The notes: a model not told the origin generated them from the sequence alone. Positions 21,585 to 35,488 are shown, numbered from the stretch's first letter. The stretch is 64,000 bases of DNA from Periplaneta americana (GCF_040183065.1 NC_091128.1:171403244-171467243); one strand, 5' to 3'. Program-made: numbers and translations.

Positions 21585-22340
21585 GTGTATATAGTATTTG
21601 TGGACTTAGAAAAGGCGTTTGACAGAGTGGATTGGTATAAACTGATGGGAATTCTAAAGAAAATTGGCGTAGATTGGAAAGAGAGGAGGCTGTTCAGTAG
21701 GCCTAACCTTTATAATGAAACAACGAGTCAAAGTCAGGATAGGAGAAGAAATGTCAGAAGGAAGTGACATAGGGAGAGGAGTACGACAAGGATGCCCTGT
21801 TCAACATCTACTTGGAGGATTTAGTGATGAACTGTTTTCAGAACATGGGAGGAATGATAGTAGGAGGAAGAAGAATAAAGTGTAAGAGATTTTGTGATGA
21901 TATGGGCGTTGTTAGCAGAAGAGGAGATGATACTAAGGGATATGCTAGAGGAGCTAAATGACAGCTGTGAGCAGTATGAAATGAAGATAAATGTCAACAA
22001 GACGAAGACCATGGTCATAGGAAGAAAAGTAAAGAAGGTAAACTTGCGAATTCTAAATCATGCAGTAGAGCAAGTGGACAGCTTCAAATACTTGGGGTGT
22101 ACTATAAGCAGTAACATGAGCTGCTGCCAAGAAATCAAAAGGAGAATAGCAATGGCAAAGGAAGCTTTTAATAGAAAAAAGAGCATCTTTGGAGAAAGAA
22201 CTAAGGAGACTAGTGAAGTGCTTTGTGTGGAGTGTAGCATTGTATGGGGCAGAAACATGGATATTACGACGAATTGAAGACAAGCAAAGCATTTGAAATG
22301 TGAATATGGAGAAGAATGGAACGTATGAAATGGACAGACA
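21585..22340 (+). mobile_element. RTE-like LINE, reverse-transcriptase fragment
   Basis: Frames in sequence read VDLEKAFDRVDWYKLM, RGVRQGCP, FCDDMALLAEEEMILRDM and FKYLGCTISSN. These are successive RT motifs A-D with the usual FADD catalytic box altered to FCDD. Two frameshifts separate the pieces (about 21700 and 21800-21890). Non-functional copy. Confidence 0.85.
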
Positions 22341-23369
22341 GAATAAATGATTTGTTGTGTGATTTTTCTAAGTTCCAGTACTGCTATAAAAAGCCATTCT
22401 CTTATTAATCCATTAATACATGATTTTGAATGTCCTGTATGAGGTCAATAAGGGACAAGCTCGCTCTTTGCCCCGCATTACGAGACAACTGGCGACCCTA
22501 TCTCAGATCGTCTTCAGCGATGTATCAATAGAGAAACAAAACAATTGTGTAGTGACTTCACCCATTTTGTACATTCCGTAAATCATTTATGATTGAATAA
22601 AGATTTATTTACCAATAGATGCATAGCTGTTACAGATTCCTTTTTAGACGATTAATTGAAACCTGTATTTTCTATGACTTACAATGGCACACAAGCTTTT
22701 TTGCAATTTGCACAGATATAATTTTTCATTTGTGCATTTTTGCGACAATTATTTTCTAGTTTAAACCCTGGTCTCTACATCCCTATGTGATGTTATGGCA
22801 TTACAATAAATCATTAACGTAGTTCTTAATTTGCTAAATTAATTAGGAATTTTAATGATGGGCATCGAAAGTATGTTTGTATGAGGATGATTCTGAAATT
22901 TATTTATTGATATATCGTCTTACAGTAACAATAAACAGCTTATAATTATCTTAGGATGGGAAGAGAGATAGATTAAAAGTGGAGGGGGGACATATCCACA
23001 CGCGCTTTGGCCACCCATATGGGCCCATTGCGCCACGTCCAGAATTGATGAGAGGGAAATAGTCGATAAATTTTCCCTGGAGCTCTCTTTTTCAGGAAAA
23101 GTTCCGTTACACATCGTAAATTATTCAGTTTTATTTTCTTTCTGAAGAAAGTATTTTTAATACACTCATCAGCTGGGTTTGAACTCGCGAACCTCAGCTC
23201 CAGTAAGTGGCAAGCACTAGGGCATCGAAGGCAACTGGGATAGGAAGAATAACAGTTAAATATCTCCTTCATAGTATTTAATTTACAGAGTTGCTGATAT
23301 CAATTTCAAAATTGTTAGGAATGTTTAGCTGATATGTAGTTTTTATTGATTTGAGTTGTTTCACAGCCT
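22341..23369. other. Intergenic, 3' of arrestin
   Basis: No gene recognised. About 23150-23215 (minus) contains a box-B-like element, GGTTTGAACTCGCGAACCTCAG on the plus strand, which may be a SINE head. The 3' UTR of arrestin should begin at 23369 and run leftward. Confidence 0.45.
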
Positions 23370-23471
23370 TTAACACTTCTCAGGAATTGGATCTTGATCG
23401 ATGGTGTCCTGTCGGAACATCTCCACATCCGCCTGACTGTCAGCATGTATAAACTTTCCCTTCGGGTTTGG
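23370..23471 (-). CDS. Arr1: Arrestin exon 8 (C-terminal tail)
   Basis: Acceptor TTTTTTCAG, then [19 protein letters not shown] and a stop TAA at 23372-23370. The acidic tail follows the C-domain and normally keeps arrestin in the basal state. The tail is too short for the open-frame scan but has a clear acceptor, frame and stop. Confidence 0.92.
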   Translation of the reverse strand, partial: PNPKGKFIHADSQADVEMFRQDTIDQDPIPEKC

Positions 23472-26400
23472 CTGAAAAAAAAATCAGATAAAGGGAAATT
23501 TTTATGCTGTTGTTTTAAACTGATTGAATGGCGAGTCTTTCAACTTTTGTAACAAGATCCTTTCATTTACAAATATCTCTCTGTTAAACAAGATGGTAAT
23601 TAACCATAATATATCGTTGGCACACACATGCTGCTTTTGTACTCACAACGGGACATGTGGGGTTTTAGAGTTAACACTCATAGCTATGTTAACGATTTAG
23701 GCATAATATAGAAGTATTAAGGCAGAAGTATAACGAGGAACTGCAGGGGGCTTCTCTGTAGTATCATAATTGAATCACTAAATTCGAAAAGGGAATAAGT
23801 CACCTTCAGTTAGTTCTGAGAAAAACACAAATAAGTTCTGCACACAACGAAATATAAACAAATTGCATTGAAAATATTTCTATGAACCAATCATGACCAC
23901 ACAAGATATTTATGTAAAAAAATCGTATATTTCTCAATTTAACCTGCCCTATAGAAACAATTTTTGTGTGTGGACTTGTTCCCTTTTCATATCTAACGAA
24001 ATATATTGTACAAATATTAAACAAAATGTATCCGACAATATGTTGCATAGGCCTTTTCTACAGGCAGATTGGGAATAACATTTTTCCTTGACAAGAGCTC
24101 AAATGTGTGAGAGATCAAACCATCAATGTTTTCATATGCCACAATTCTGCCAGGATATGAGCTCTCATACACACACATGAAATAATGTAAAATATTAAAA
24201 TTTATCATTTTATGGGTGGGGATGGTTCGTCCAGTGGCGGCTCCTACATATTTCTTAAGAGGAGGAAAGAAGTTAACAGCACGAAATGACACCTTCTTGA
24301 ATGAAACATGCTACAAATTAGCCTACATGCGTACATGTAAGACCAGTAGTGTTGGGGTTGGCCTTCCCTTCTGTATAGCAAAAATCTGTTCTTGTAAATT
24401 GAGTTTCTTAAATTGTCCAAAATATATTATGTTTTCACTTCCATTCATTGTTCAATAATTGCGCAAATTAACAATTACAAGGAAATTCACAACCTCGTAG
24501 CATTTTTCGAGCATCATACGTGTTGGAAGAGACTAGCTACTAATTCGTAACCGGAACCGTTTTACGGAAATGGAAATAGGAATGGGAAATAATCTGAGGA
24601 AAGCGAGAACACTTCACCCACCCACGTGGTCTGTGTTGCCACATGTAGGCTACATTTTACAAGTTCAGTATCACATGCTTTTGAAGAATGTCAGTTCTTG
24701 TAAAGTCATACTATCATCATTGTTCAAAGCTGCCGGTGGCTGATTAATTTTTTATGTTAAAAATGATGTAGTTTTGAGTACCTACTTTCAGTTTTAAATA
24801 TATTTGTACAAAACTGACAACTTGGTTGTTGCTCTGTCTAGTAAACAATGATTAGAAGTAAATGTCAGGGGCCAACTACGTAGAACTACTTCCTCTTTGT
24901 TTTACATAAACCCGACTTTAACTTTCCAATATCCACGAAAGTTTCAAACCATGAACAGTAGCCTATATAAAGTGCAATGAATAATATTTTTTAATTTATA
25001 ATTAAAAAAAAGTTTACATGGTGTCTTTCATAGTGTTGCGTTAAAACTGTTTTTGTTGTGTCTCCTCCTAGATGTGTTATAGTCCGGTTGAATGCAACAT
25101 CGTTAGGTGGCAGCAGTAGCGAGATTGCTGCACGACCAGTCGGTTTCTATTTCCCGCCCATGACTGATTCAGAGGAGGATTTCCTCCCTCGCCGTTCATT
25201 TACTTGCTTTAAAACTCTGCTTCTTTCTCTGGCCGCTAGTGCGCTGTTGTCTATGTGTGTTAACTGCAGTAGAGGAGGAATGGAGTGCCTTTCCTCCACA
25301 CAGACAATCTCGCATCTTTCTCACAGTTTTCTACAGCACATGAGCATGCGTCGTTTAAAACTCGATCAACCGAGTTTTTCTTATAGCTGTGAACTTAAAA
25401 ATGATCGAATCTTCCTCGAATTTCAAGGCACATATTTTATTTCTTCAAATGAAGAAAATGTGAAGAGGATGTTCCTCCCTTCCCTCTCCCGAGAAACCGC
25501 CACTGGGTTCGTCCAATGGACTCTATTAAAAATGGATTCTTCTTAAAGTATCGTGGCTACCAAACTTTGTAGTTGGTAGTGAAGTTCGAATCCAAGTAAG
25601 TGACTAAAATTTCCCAGAGAACTAGATTCAGCTATGAGCTTAGTGTAATCTATTGGTACGTACACTCTGTCTTCCCTTCGCAGCTTGCGCTTTATGACAC
25701 CGAAATCCCTATCGCAGGGTAAGAAAGAGTGCGCATGTACTGGATAATACTGAACTATTTTACGGAACCTTCCAGTGGCAGCTAATGCTACTAAGAAACG
25801 ATCTACTGTGTGATTGCGATTTTGTTCTGGAGCACTGTCTGTAAATACATACAGATATTTCACATTAATAGGAATATTGCTTTGAATGTAGTCATTCAAG
25901 AGAGTGCAAACCTCATGGGGCCCTTTTCTGCCGAGACCCTCATGATACGAGTAGAATTGGGATTTTCCTGTTTTAAGATTTTTTTTATACCAAACACAAA
26001 ACACCAGAGTTGTCTAAAGTAAAATATCCCTAGGACCGGAATGTGAGGCAACACTTTCTTCGTTTTGCAGGACTTAAAGAAGTACTATTTTCATCGTTTG
26101 ACGCCATTTTACTCATGATACATATTTTTCCTCTAGATGGCAGGAACAACAAACTTGAATTCCTTATGAGAAGGGAACAAGTCGTGGACTAAGCCCCTTT
26201 TCAAAGTAAACATGAAAACTAAAGTGTTGAAATCTAGACTAAGGAGATGCGGGACCTGTTTCCTTTTCATGCAGAATGAAAGAGCATGCCTAGATTAGTA
26301 TGACTACAGTCTTAACTCATTTTTGCCAAAACTGTGACTTATTCCCTCTTCATATTTAGTGATTCAATTATATGAAATGGATATCGTCTTCTCATCTTGA

Positions 26401-29400
26401 GCAAGTATTAATAACTGCATAGACTTACATAATGTTATTTTAGTAGTATTTCCGTGATTAATTAGTGGGGGAAAAGCATGGGAAGATCGTCAGATAATCC
26501 GATGATCGGTTAATTGAGAGACAAATAATCGACGTTCTATTGTATACTCTTCATACTGTGTAAATGTGTATGTACGTACCTTTGGATGCATCAGCACGAG
26601 AGGCAATTCTGCCGTCAGCTCTCCTCCAAGAGCACCCAGATATAGTTTCACTTTGACTGCGTAAGACACGATGATTCCAAAAGCATCACGCTGATCAGGA
26701 GAAGCAAGTCTGACATGAAAAAATTGTGACATATTAGTAAGCAATTAGTTGAACTTAAGGAGACTTCCACTAAAATGACAACTTTTTTCCTAATTACTTT
26801 TTTTTCAACCAAATTTTGAACTCCTAAATGTTTTTGGTTTTTGACTTTTTATTATTTATTTATTTTTTTTTTTTAAGAAATATTTTCATACCCAAGTTTT
26901 AGTAGATCTCAATTTTTAAGCTTCCATTCTTTTTTGGTTACATTCGCAAGACATTTCTATGCATTCATTTTATAAAATATTTAATTTATTCACTTTGAAC
27001 ATTTTTTTTAAATTTGTTGTTGTTGTTTTCTAATGCCAGGCATTTGACAATAAAGTCATTTGACCTCTTGCACTCCAATATTTTTCAAAGATATTATCAC
27101 GGCCAGCCACTGAAGCACAGATTTTGAGGAGTTCCGAATCCATTTCTTGTGAAAATGGCAAGTTGTAGCCGATTTAAGTGAACACCATATTTTAACGTTT
27201 TGGTGGCTACTTCATTCACACACAACCCCCAGAATACCTGGAGGACCACACCTGCTGTTGGTCGACGGGTCCATTGGACCTAGCTGGGAGATCTTGTTGA
27301 TCACCAGCTTTCCCTCCTTAAGCCACTGGAGGACGATTTTAGTGCCATAGCAGGTCAGCACTAGGAACAGAAAAGTAGAAAGAGGAGGAAGGAAAGTGAA
27401 ATGAATCCCTAGGCCTCGAATTTTTTGAAATTTTGAATATGTTATTTTTTCTATAATTAGGTACTTTCGTCGAATAAGGTTGGATGTAACACTTGGTTAA
27501 CATGTTACATCCACTCTTTTCCCACAGAGGTACTCAATTCATGGAGGGGGGGGGGGATTAATAAAATAAACTAGCAGTATTTCTTACAAAATAAATATAT
27601 AGAAACATGCAGCTACCTCATAAATACTTGCAGTAAAAATTTCATTCAGATTGATTAATATTTGGCATAAAAAAATTTGGTGTTCAATCAAGAAAAAGTA
27701 AAATGAATATCTATGTAACACATACCTATTAAAATTGTCCTCCGCTACATTCATCTAGTAACTTCAGTGAGCCAAATTTTGAACATAAAGTTACTAGATT
27801 TGTAATTATAAATTTGTAAAAAAGAATTCTTAAATGCCACATCACCTTACAGCCTTAATTTAAAAACATTTTTAAACATATCGTCTTCCATTCTCAAAAT
27901 CTGTGCTTCAGTGGCTGGCCATGATAATATCTTTGAAAAATATTGGAGTGCAAAGAGGTCAAATGACTTTATTGTCAAATGCCTGGCATTAGAAAACAAC
28001 AACATATCGTCTGAATCAGAATTGAATTAAATCCATTTGGGGTGTCGAAATATACATTCTAAAGACGTGAAATAGCCAATAAAATTTCTTTGGAAAATAT
28101 TCAAGATTTTCAGTGGGGTCTCCCCTTAATATTGAACACCAAGTGCAAGATAGTAAATGGTTTAGATCCTCACAGTGTTGATGATGCGAGGTTGGTATCC
28201 TGACGTTTCAATTGACCATCTAGTGCAATTCCACGCCTGTCTTTGTTGGACATCAGAGTAGGGGTCAGGTACATGATCTTCTGCAAAGATGAGCCTGGCT
28301 GGATGGGGCAGCCTTCCCTATGAGGCACATAAGCAGACAAAGTGTTACACTAAATTCTTCTATTACTACAGTTTGGTTCTCAGTTCTTTGCACGTGTCGA
28401 GAGTTCCTCTAGTAACTCAATGCTAGGCTAGAACCTTATCATTCCGCAAACACATGCTGATCATTGATGTTGACTGGAATGATACAGTCACACCTCAATA
28501 AAACGACTTTCTGGGGATTTAATAACTGATATTACTATAAGAGCGTCGACCTGGTTGGCGAGTTGGTATAGCGCTGGCCTTCTATGCCCAAGGTTGCGGG
28601 TTCGATCCCGGGCCAGGTCGAACTGACAGGCTCATGTCAGTACATTTACTGGCATGTAAAAGAACTCCTGTGGGACAAAATTCCGGCACATCTGGCGACG
28701 CTGATGTAACCTCTGCAGTTGCAAGCGTCGTTAAATAAAACATAACACTATAAGAGCTTTATCGGTACTGTCTTTCAAAGCTAAATTAATGGAGAAGAAT
28801 ACAATGCGTGCAGTTCTGCGTTATGTAACTTTTTCCATTCTCCTGTAACTTCATTCCTCTTAGCCCCAAATATTTTCCTCAGCACCTTATTCTCAAATAC
28901 TTTAACCTCTATTCCTCTCTCAAAGCGAGAGTTCAAGTTCCACAACCTTACAGAACAACTGGTACTATAACTGTTTTATAAATTCTAACTTTCAGCTTTT
29001 TTTGAAAGCAGACTAGATGACAAAAATTTCTCAACCGAAAAATAGCAGATATTTCCCATATTTATTCTGCGTTTATTTTCCTCTTGAGTGTCATTTATAT
29101 TTGTTACTGTTGCTCCAAGATATTTGAATATTTTCCCCTTCAAAGGATAAATTTCCAATTTTTATATTTCGATTTCGTACTGTGTTCTGGTCACGAGACA
29201 TAATCATATACTTTGTATGTATAAAAAGTTAATACAAGCTTGGCATTATTCACAGATGGATAAATAGCAATAACAATGTTAACGGGACATTCTCACGTCC
29301 TTATATACAGTATACCAGTTAATTGTTTGTAGCTCAAGAAACAGTTCTTTACTTGTCCTCTTAATATTGCATTCTGTTTTAATATATTGTGATTATTAGA

Positions 29401-32400
29401 GGATTGACTGTTATTCATAGCTTATTAATTCATTCTGCTCATTAAACACACTTAAATTTTACAGCAAATTGTACTGGTACTAACTTTTATTCAATTGCCC
29501 TAATTTCTGTATACAGTAAAACCTCAGTAAGACGTGCCCACTTATTACACTATCCCGTGTAATACGCTTTTTTTGTCCAGTCCCTGCACATTTCATATAT
29601 AACGCCTTTATAAAATACCCCGTTTGTTGAGCTCAAGTCCTGCATAATACGCTGATTTTGAGAAATATTTTCGAAGTAATTTTCAGAAATGTACTGTAAC
29701 AGCAATGAAACATCTTGGTCACTGAACTCTCTGGTGCCGTTAACCTGAAAAGTATTGGTATTCGACCCTTTACCTGCACATTTAAACCTTCATACTTCAT
29801 ACCTCAGTATACCCCACCCTCTTGTTACGCTCACTTATTCGACTCCTTGCCTGCGTGGTTAAAGCCTACATACAGTTACAATACCTCACCCTCTTGGTAA
29901 CCCTCTCTCTCAAACAACATTCCTCACTCAGCCGTAAGAAAATTCTGGAAATTTTTGCTGGGCAGTTTGTTGTCCTTTTGTGTATTGAAGTGTCTGTGAA
30001 TGAGTGTTAAACGAAAAGCCCTTTCTGTGTCGGAAAAATTGGAAATCTTACGAAAGTACGACGAGAACAGTACTCTTACTCAGAAACAACTCTCTGATTC
30101 ATTAGGAATCCCATCATCGACATTAAGAACGATAATAAAAAATAGCGACTCAATCACTACAGCTGCAACGTCGGGAGGATGTAATCGCAGAAACTAAAGT
30201 GTGGTAAACATGAGGACTTGGAGTACACGCACAAGGCAAACAACTATAAATGGCTTCTTTTTTTTTTTTTTTTTTTTCGAAGAATTAAGTACCGGTACAG
30301 CAGGGGCGTATTTTGCGGGCTACCGCCAGTAGCCCAAGGAAATTACAAAAGAAAAAGTTTATAATATAACATAATGTAATAATTTTGTGTTATTAGTTTT
30401 ACCATAGTAATTAAAATTAAAGTAATTGATAGATATATTTTGTGTAATAATAGGGTCAGCGGTAGCCCAAACCCTTTAACCAGTATACGCCACTGCGGTA
30501 CAGTACATATTGTAAATGTCTTTGACATACAGTACAGTAATTACATAATGGAGAAATATTATATTACCTTTCATGAATCATGTATTTCAATAAAGAAAAA
30601 TGCCAATATATACTGTATTTAAGTCAAAATTAGTATACCGGCCTAATACGCAGTCCCGATTAATACACGTTTTACACCCAGTTTCTTGAACAGCGTCTTA
30701 TCGGGGTTTTACTGTATATGTTACTGCAAGCATAGGAATTTCCTCAAATCTCCTGTTCTTTTTTAAATTCTGTTTTGATATATACTCACTGTGTCTCCAT
30801 GCTAGCAATAGATGTTCGATACTGGCCATTTTGGAACAGCACCACATCCACACCCTGCTGCACCATTGACTTAATCTTCTTCACCATTTTGTTGCTGTTA
30901 TTCCGGATGCATATGTTAACTGCAATCTTTTCACCATGGTGGTACAACTGTCACAAAGAAGTTCAAGTTACAGCCAGAAAAATGCAACACTCCAACAGAT
31001 TCCTAATGACAGTAATATGATTAGTCTCCAAATAAAACCTCTTTTAAAGTTACATACTGTAAGTCATGTCAATACGGAAATTGCGTTTCAACCAATCATG
31101 GCTGCTTATCGTACAATTTTTATCTCCTCCTTAGCATTTGTTTTTATCATCCTAGCATTTGTTTCTTTGTTTGCCAACATTGTACTGTCAATAATTATAC
31201 CTTTTAAAATGATTCATGTTTATTTCTTCTTCATCATCCTTGATTAAAATTTTTCTAACATTTATCTTGTTCATATTATTTAGGTTATGTTATAGCTTCG
31301 CCTATATGAGATTATAGGTAGTCACGTATCAGAGATTGTTTAGTATATTGATAATTGAAGTGAAATGCAACTGTTTTAATAAAGTGAAACTGAATCTTGA
31401 CTAGTAATTGAGGGGTTGGGTGCAAGAAAGGCACTTCTCTCAAATGCAAGTTTTGAGAAAATTGATGCTGAAAATTCAAACCGTAATAATGTTATCTATG
31501 CACGCCTTTACATTTTGGGTACTCCTGGCCTCTATGATCACAGTATTGAACTTCAACTTGGTGATCATATGCATAACAGATCAGAGAACACAATAAAGCG
31601 TTTTACTCAAAAAGGGCACATCCTCTAAAATGCCCTTCTTGCACCCAGCCCCTCAATTGTCCATAGAGTTCAATGAAGATTTTGTAGTTGGCACAACTGA
31701 TAACAAGAAAACAGCTAATCATATAACACTACTGCCATCTAGCAGAATATTTGCAATGATGAGATGGTACAATAATACATTTTCAAGACAGTTTAGTGTT
31801 TCTTTAAGTCAATCAATATTTTATTGTACCAGTATTAGAGTACTTTATTTCTTCTAATCTTTATATACTTTCTTTTAATCGTGTAATAGTCAACTAAATC
31901 TCACTCGAGTTTTGATTTTCTCTAGATAATTCAAAAATCTCTAGCTAGATTATTGTAGATAAATGATACTGAAATTATTATGTCCAGGATTTTCTCGATA
32001 TATTATTAATTCTGGTTTTATTCCCTTTTGTGACTGTCTGTGCCCTAGAAAATCTTAATACCAGTAGGCCTACTCACTTCAGAAGCAGATTTTTGGATAA
32101 AGTTCTGTATCCTGGAACTTAATATTTCCAACATTTTGGAATTACATACTGGTTCCACCATCAGGGTAAAAGGGTACTCACTTGTTTATCCAGAGTCACT
32201 TCCAGTTCCAATTCTCCAGGACTCAGCATGAAGTCCTTGCGCACCACAGTACATGGCTGGCGACCTTGTTTGGATGGTGCATACTGAATTTTGCGGATGC
32301 CAAGTGTCACTGTACTCCTGCAAATATAAATTGAGTCAGCTGATGACTGTCATACTGTTCTGAGTCTGTGAGTCATTTTTGATCTTAGATAGTATTGAAC

Positions 32401-35373
32401 AAAACCGCGAATAATGGGAATGAAGGGACAAAAGTATGAAATGTACACCATCTTTAGCGGGGTTCTCCATTACTGCAACTTTCCTTGTCATCCCTGTCTG
32501 TTCCTGTTAGAACCCATGTTGCTAATAACCATGTTTTCTGTTACATCTGGAACAAATCTGTTCCTGTCTGAACTATCATGCTAATAAGTAAGTGACAGAT
32601 TCATATGCACTAAAAATGGCAAAATAAACATGCACGTTGCACTTAAAAACCAGGATATATTATGCACTAAAAATAACAAAATATGTACTGTTAAAATTGA
32701 AGAAAAAAATTGATTTTATGCAGTTGCTATTATTGGTGATTTTCCTGTTATACCTAAGAATATTGAGACATGACTTCATTTATTTCTGCTGGAGTTTCAT
32801 ATTTTTCTAAATTGTTAGGCAACACGCTTTTTATATTGTCTACACACAAGAATCTTTTTAAATGATAAGAAACTCCTTTCAACATCAGAGGGCTTTGTTC
32901 ATTGCCGCGGAATTGCCCACAATGATCCGCTGATAACAATGCACTGTCTGTATGTTGTCATATTGCAATAAATAAAATATAACTGTAACGTGTTTCAATG
33001 TTTGCGTTTCTTCTGTATTCCATTTTTGCTGATTTTCCGTCTTAATCTTGGTTTAAACACAGAATGCTTAAAAACAACAAAATATGCTTTTATATGCGCT
33101 TAAAGTTGAAATATGCATTAATGTCTTCAGCATGCATAAAGTATATTGAAATGATAGCCGTCCAAATCTTGGATTTAAAATATTTGCATTCTAATCAATT
33201 CAAATGAACAAAACAGAAAATGTAAATTAATGTTAAAAAAATACATAATGAAATTTAAAAAAAAAAAATTATATTCTGCGACACGATGTGGTAGCTATCA
33301 AAACGATAAAAATTTATTGAAAATAAATTATATACATTGAATATTATAAAGATAAGAGAGATGGTGATTGATGATGTTCAATGAAGATTTTAAAATGGTT
33401 GATGCAATTGTCTGAAGAGTCTTTTCAGGAACCTTTAATTTTCTGAGGATCTCTAATATAAATAAAATAATTAATTGATGAACTAATGGACTTACTCATG
33501 TTAAATATGTAATATTTGTCCGGCTTACAGCTGTTTCAGTGCTTCACGCACCATCATCAGAGCCTACTAGATCGCGGCGTCATTTCGAACTTCTCTGCCT
33601 GTTAGGAGGGTGTGTTTTATTGTGGAAGTGTGGAATCGAATAGTGTGTGTGTACTGAAATTGATCTGTGTGTTGAGGATTTGATCGGGGTATGTTTTAGT
33701 GTGTTTGTATATTTCGTATTGTTCTAGTGTGTTGATCCCGATCAAATCCTCAACACACAGATCAATTTCAGTACACACACACTTTTCGACTCCACACTTC
33801 AACACCTTCCAACAATAAAACACACCCTCCTAACAGGCAGAGAAGTTCGAAATGACGCCGCGATCTAGTAGGCTCTGATGATGGTGCGTGAAGCACTGAA
33901 ACAGCTGTAAGCCGGACAAATATTACATATTTAACACGAGTAAGTCCACTAGTTCATCAATTAATTATATTCAAGTGTTAAGAGTGGCGTACGCAAGATT
34001 CAAAATGGATAAATAAAATAAATAAAAATCTTGACATTTAGTTGCAAATAACTTGAAATATATTTATATAATGGTAGCATATCGTCGCCTGAATGCAAGA
34101 ACTAGGTAACTTGATTTTTCATATTTTGTGACATTGCCTATTTACTTATTTATTGCACTAGGGAATATGTCTCGTTTTTATTTTACCTATTTGTTATATT
34201 GGAAAATAGATGTCGTTGGTATCGTTCGATCAGTTATCTAGATCCTGGATTACATTTTGTGCGATTTTTGCTATGCTATAAAAGAGGTAACTAAAAAACG
34301 CAAATTTCGAGTTACCTAGTTCTTGCATTCAGGCGACGATATGATTTTAAATTAAGGAATAAAACATGCTAAAATCCGTCCCCTACTAATAAATAATAAC
34401 CATGTTTTATCTTATATCCAGAATAACTTCGTTTTTCTTAGAATTTACGTTACTAACAACCATGTTTTCTAACAGATCTGGAACAACTCTGTTCCTTCCC
34501 CAATATTTATTTTCTATCATGTTACTGTGTCTGCAAATCCACTGCAACCGAAGGCATCATTGGGAGAAGAGCAAGGTAGGGCAATTGGCTACCTCCCCCC
34601 CTCCTCCCCGAATTTAAGATAAAAAAAGAATGGTAATACTACTACAAAATGTGAGAACTGTACTTTTAATATTGAACTATTCAACTTTTAGAAAATTTTA
34701 AGAAATAAAAGACGAGATTTATTGGGCTAATTCAGGATAGTGTTTGTGGCAATGACATAACATCCAGCAATGCCTTGTCCCGTTAGGAATGCACCAAAAA
34801 ATCTGGAGTTTTAATCCACAGCTTAATTAAATATCAATATTGCAAAATTCGGAACTGCATAGAACTTATTTGAACTGTTGCTAGTACTCACCTTTTGTGG
34901 GTGCGATCCACTTCACTCTCCCCAGCAAAAATTTTTATGAAATACTGAACACCACAAGGTTCGCCTTGATCTTCTGGCGCAGGTTGCAGAGTTACAGAAG
35001 CTGGAGCGTTAGGTGGAAGATTAAATGTAAATGGGAATGCATTGGGGCCCAGTTTCTTCAACAGTCGCTCCTGTAATACAGTAATTCATCACTACCTAAC
35101 TTCTAGGAAGATTCTGAGATACAGATTGATATAACTAACTTACTATTATGACAAGTGTTGTATTGCATGTTTCCACGTAGGCCTATTCACATTTTTTTAT
35201 GTTCTAGTGATATTTAACTTATTTTATATTTTTGTTTTCATATTTTCCGATAATGGTATATCTATAATGTGATAACTTGAGCTATGTATAATCATAATTT
35301 TCCTTACTGTGTGTACCTAAAAATATTGTACTGTATTCATTGTATGCTTTGTACTTCACTATTTTATTACTAC

Positions 35374-35424
<51 letters not shown>

Positions 35425-35436
35425 TCTTATTTTTTA

Positions 35437-35488
<52 letters not shown>

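Larger units (their letters stand above)
23766..26371 (-). mobile_element. DNA transposon with 38-bp TIRs and transposase-like ORF
   Basis: Left end ATAATTGAATCACTAAAT, extending to GGGAATAAGTCAC (23766-23803), is mirrored at 26334-26371 (GTGACTTATTCCC, extending to ATTCAATTAT). Related (GGGAA(T/C)AAGT) motifs recur near both ends as sub-terminal repeats. The interior has a 153-codon DDE/RNase-H-like frame and a 1274-bp hAT insertion. Without that insertion the element would be about 1.3 kb. It is in arrestin intron 7. The superfamily and exact TSD could not be fixed. Confidence 0.75.
29514..30714 (+). mobile_element. Tigger-type DNA transposon, 1.2 kb
   Basis: Ends CAGTAAAACCTCAGTAAGACG and CGTCTTATCGGGGTTTTACTG are inverted repeats, with TA at 29512-29513 and 30715-30716. 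It carries a CENP-B N-terminal type HTH frame (30000-30197) and a nested hAT MITE. Its right end is only about 75 bp from arrestin exon 5. The DDE part is deleted. Confidence 0.88.

Noticed and set aside
25058-25546. 162-codon plus-strand open frame
   Set aside because: It crosses the right end of the hAT element and its TSD and has no recognisable domain.
28547-28620. tRNA gene with good acceptor stem and box A/B
   Set aside because: It is followed by a SINE body and the shared GTCGTTAAATAA tail, so it is a SINE head rather than a tRNA gene.
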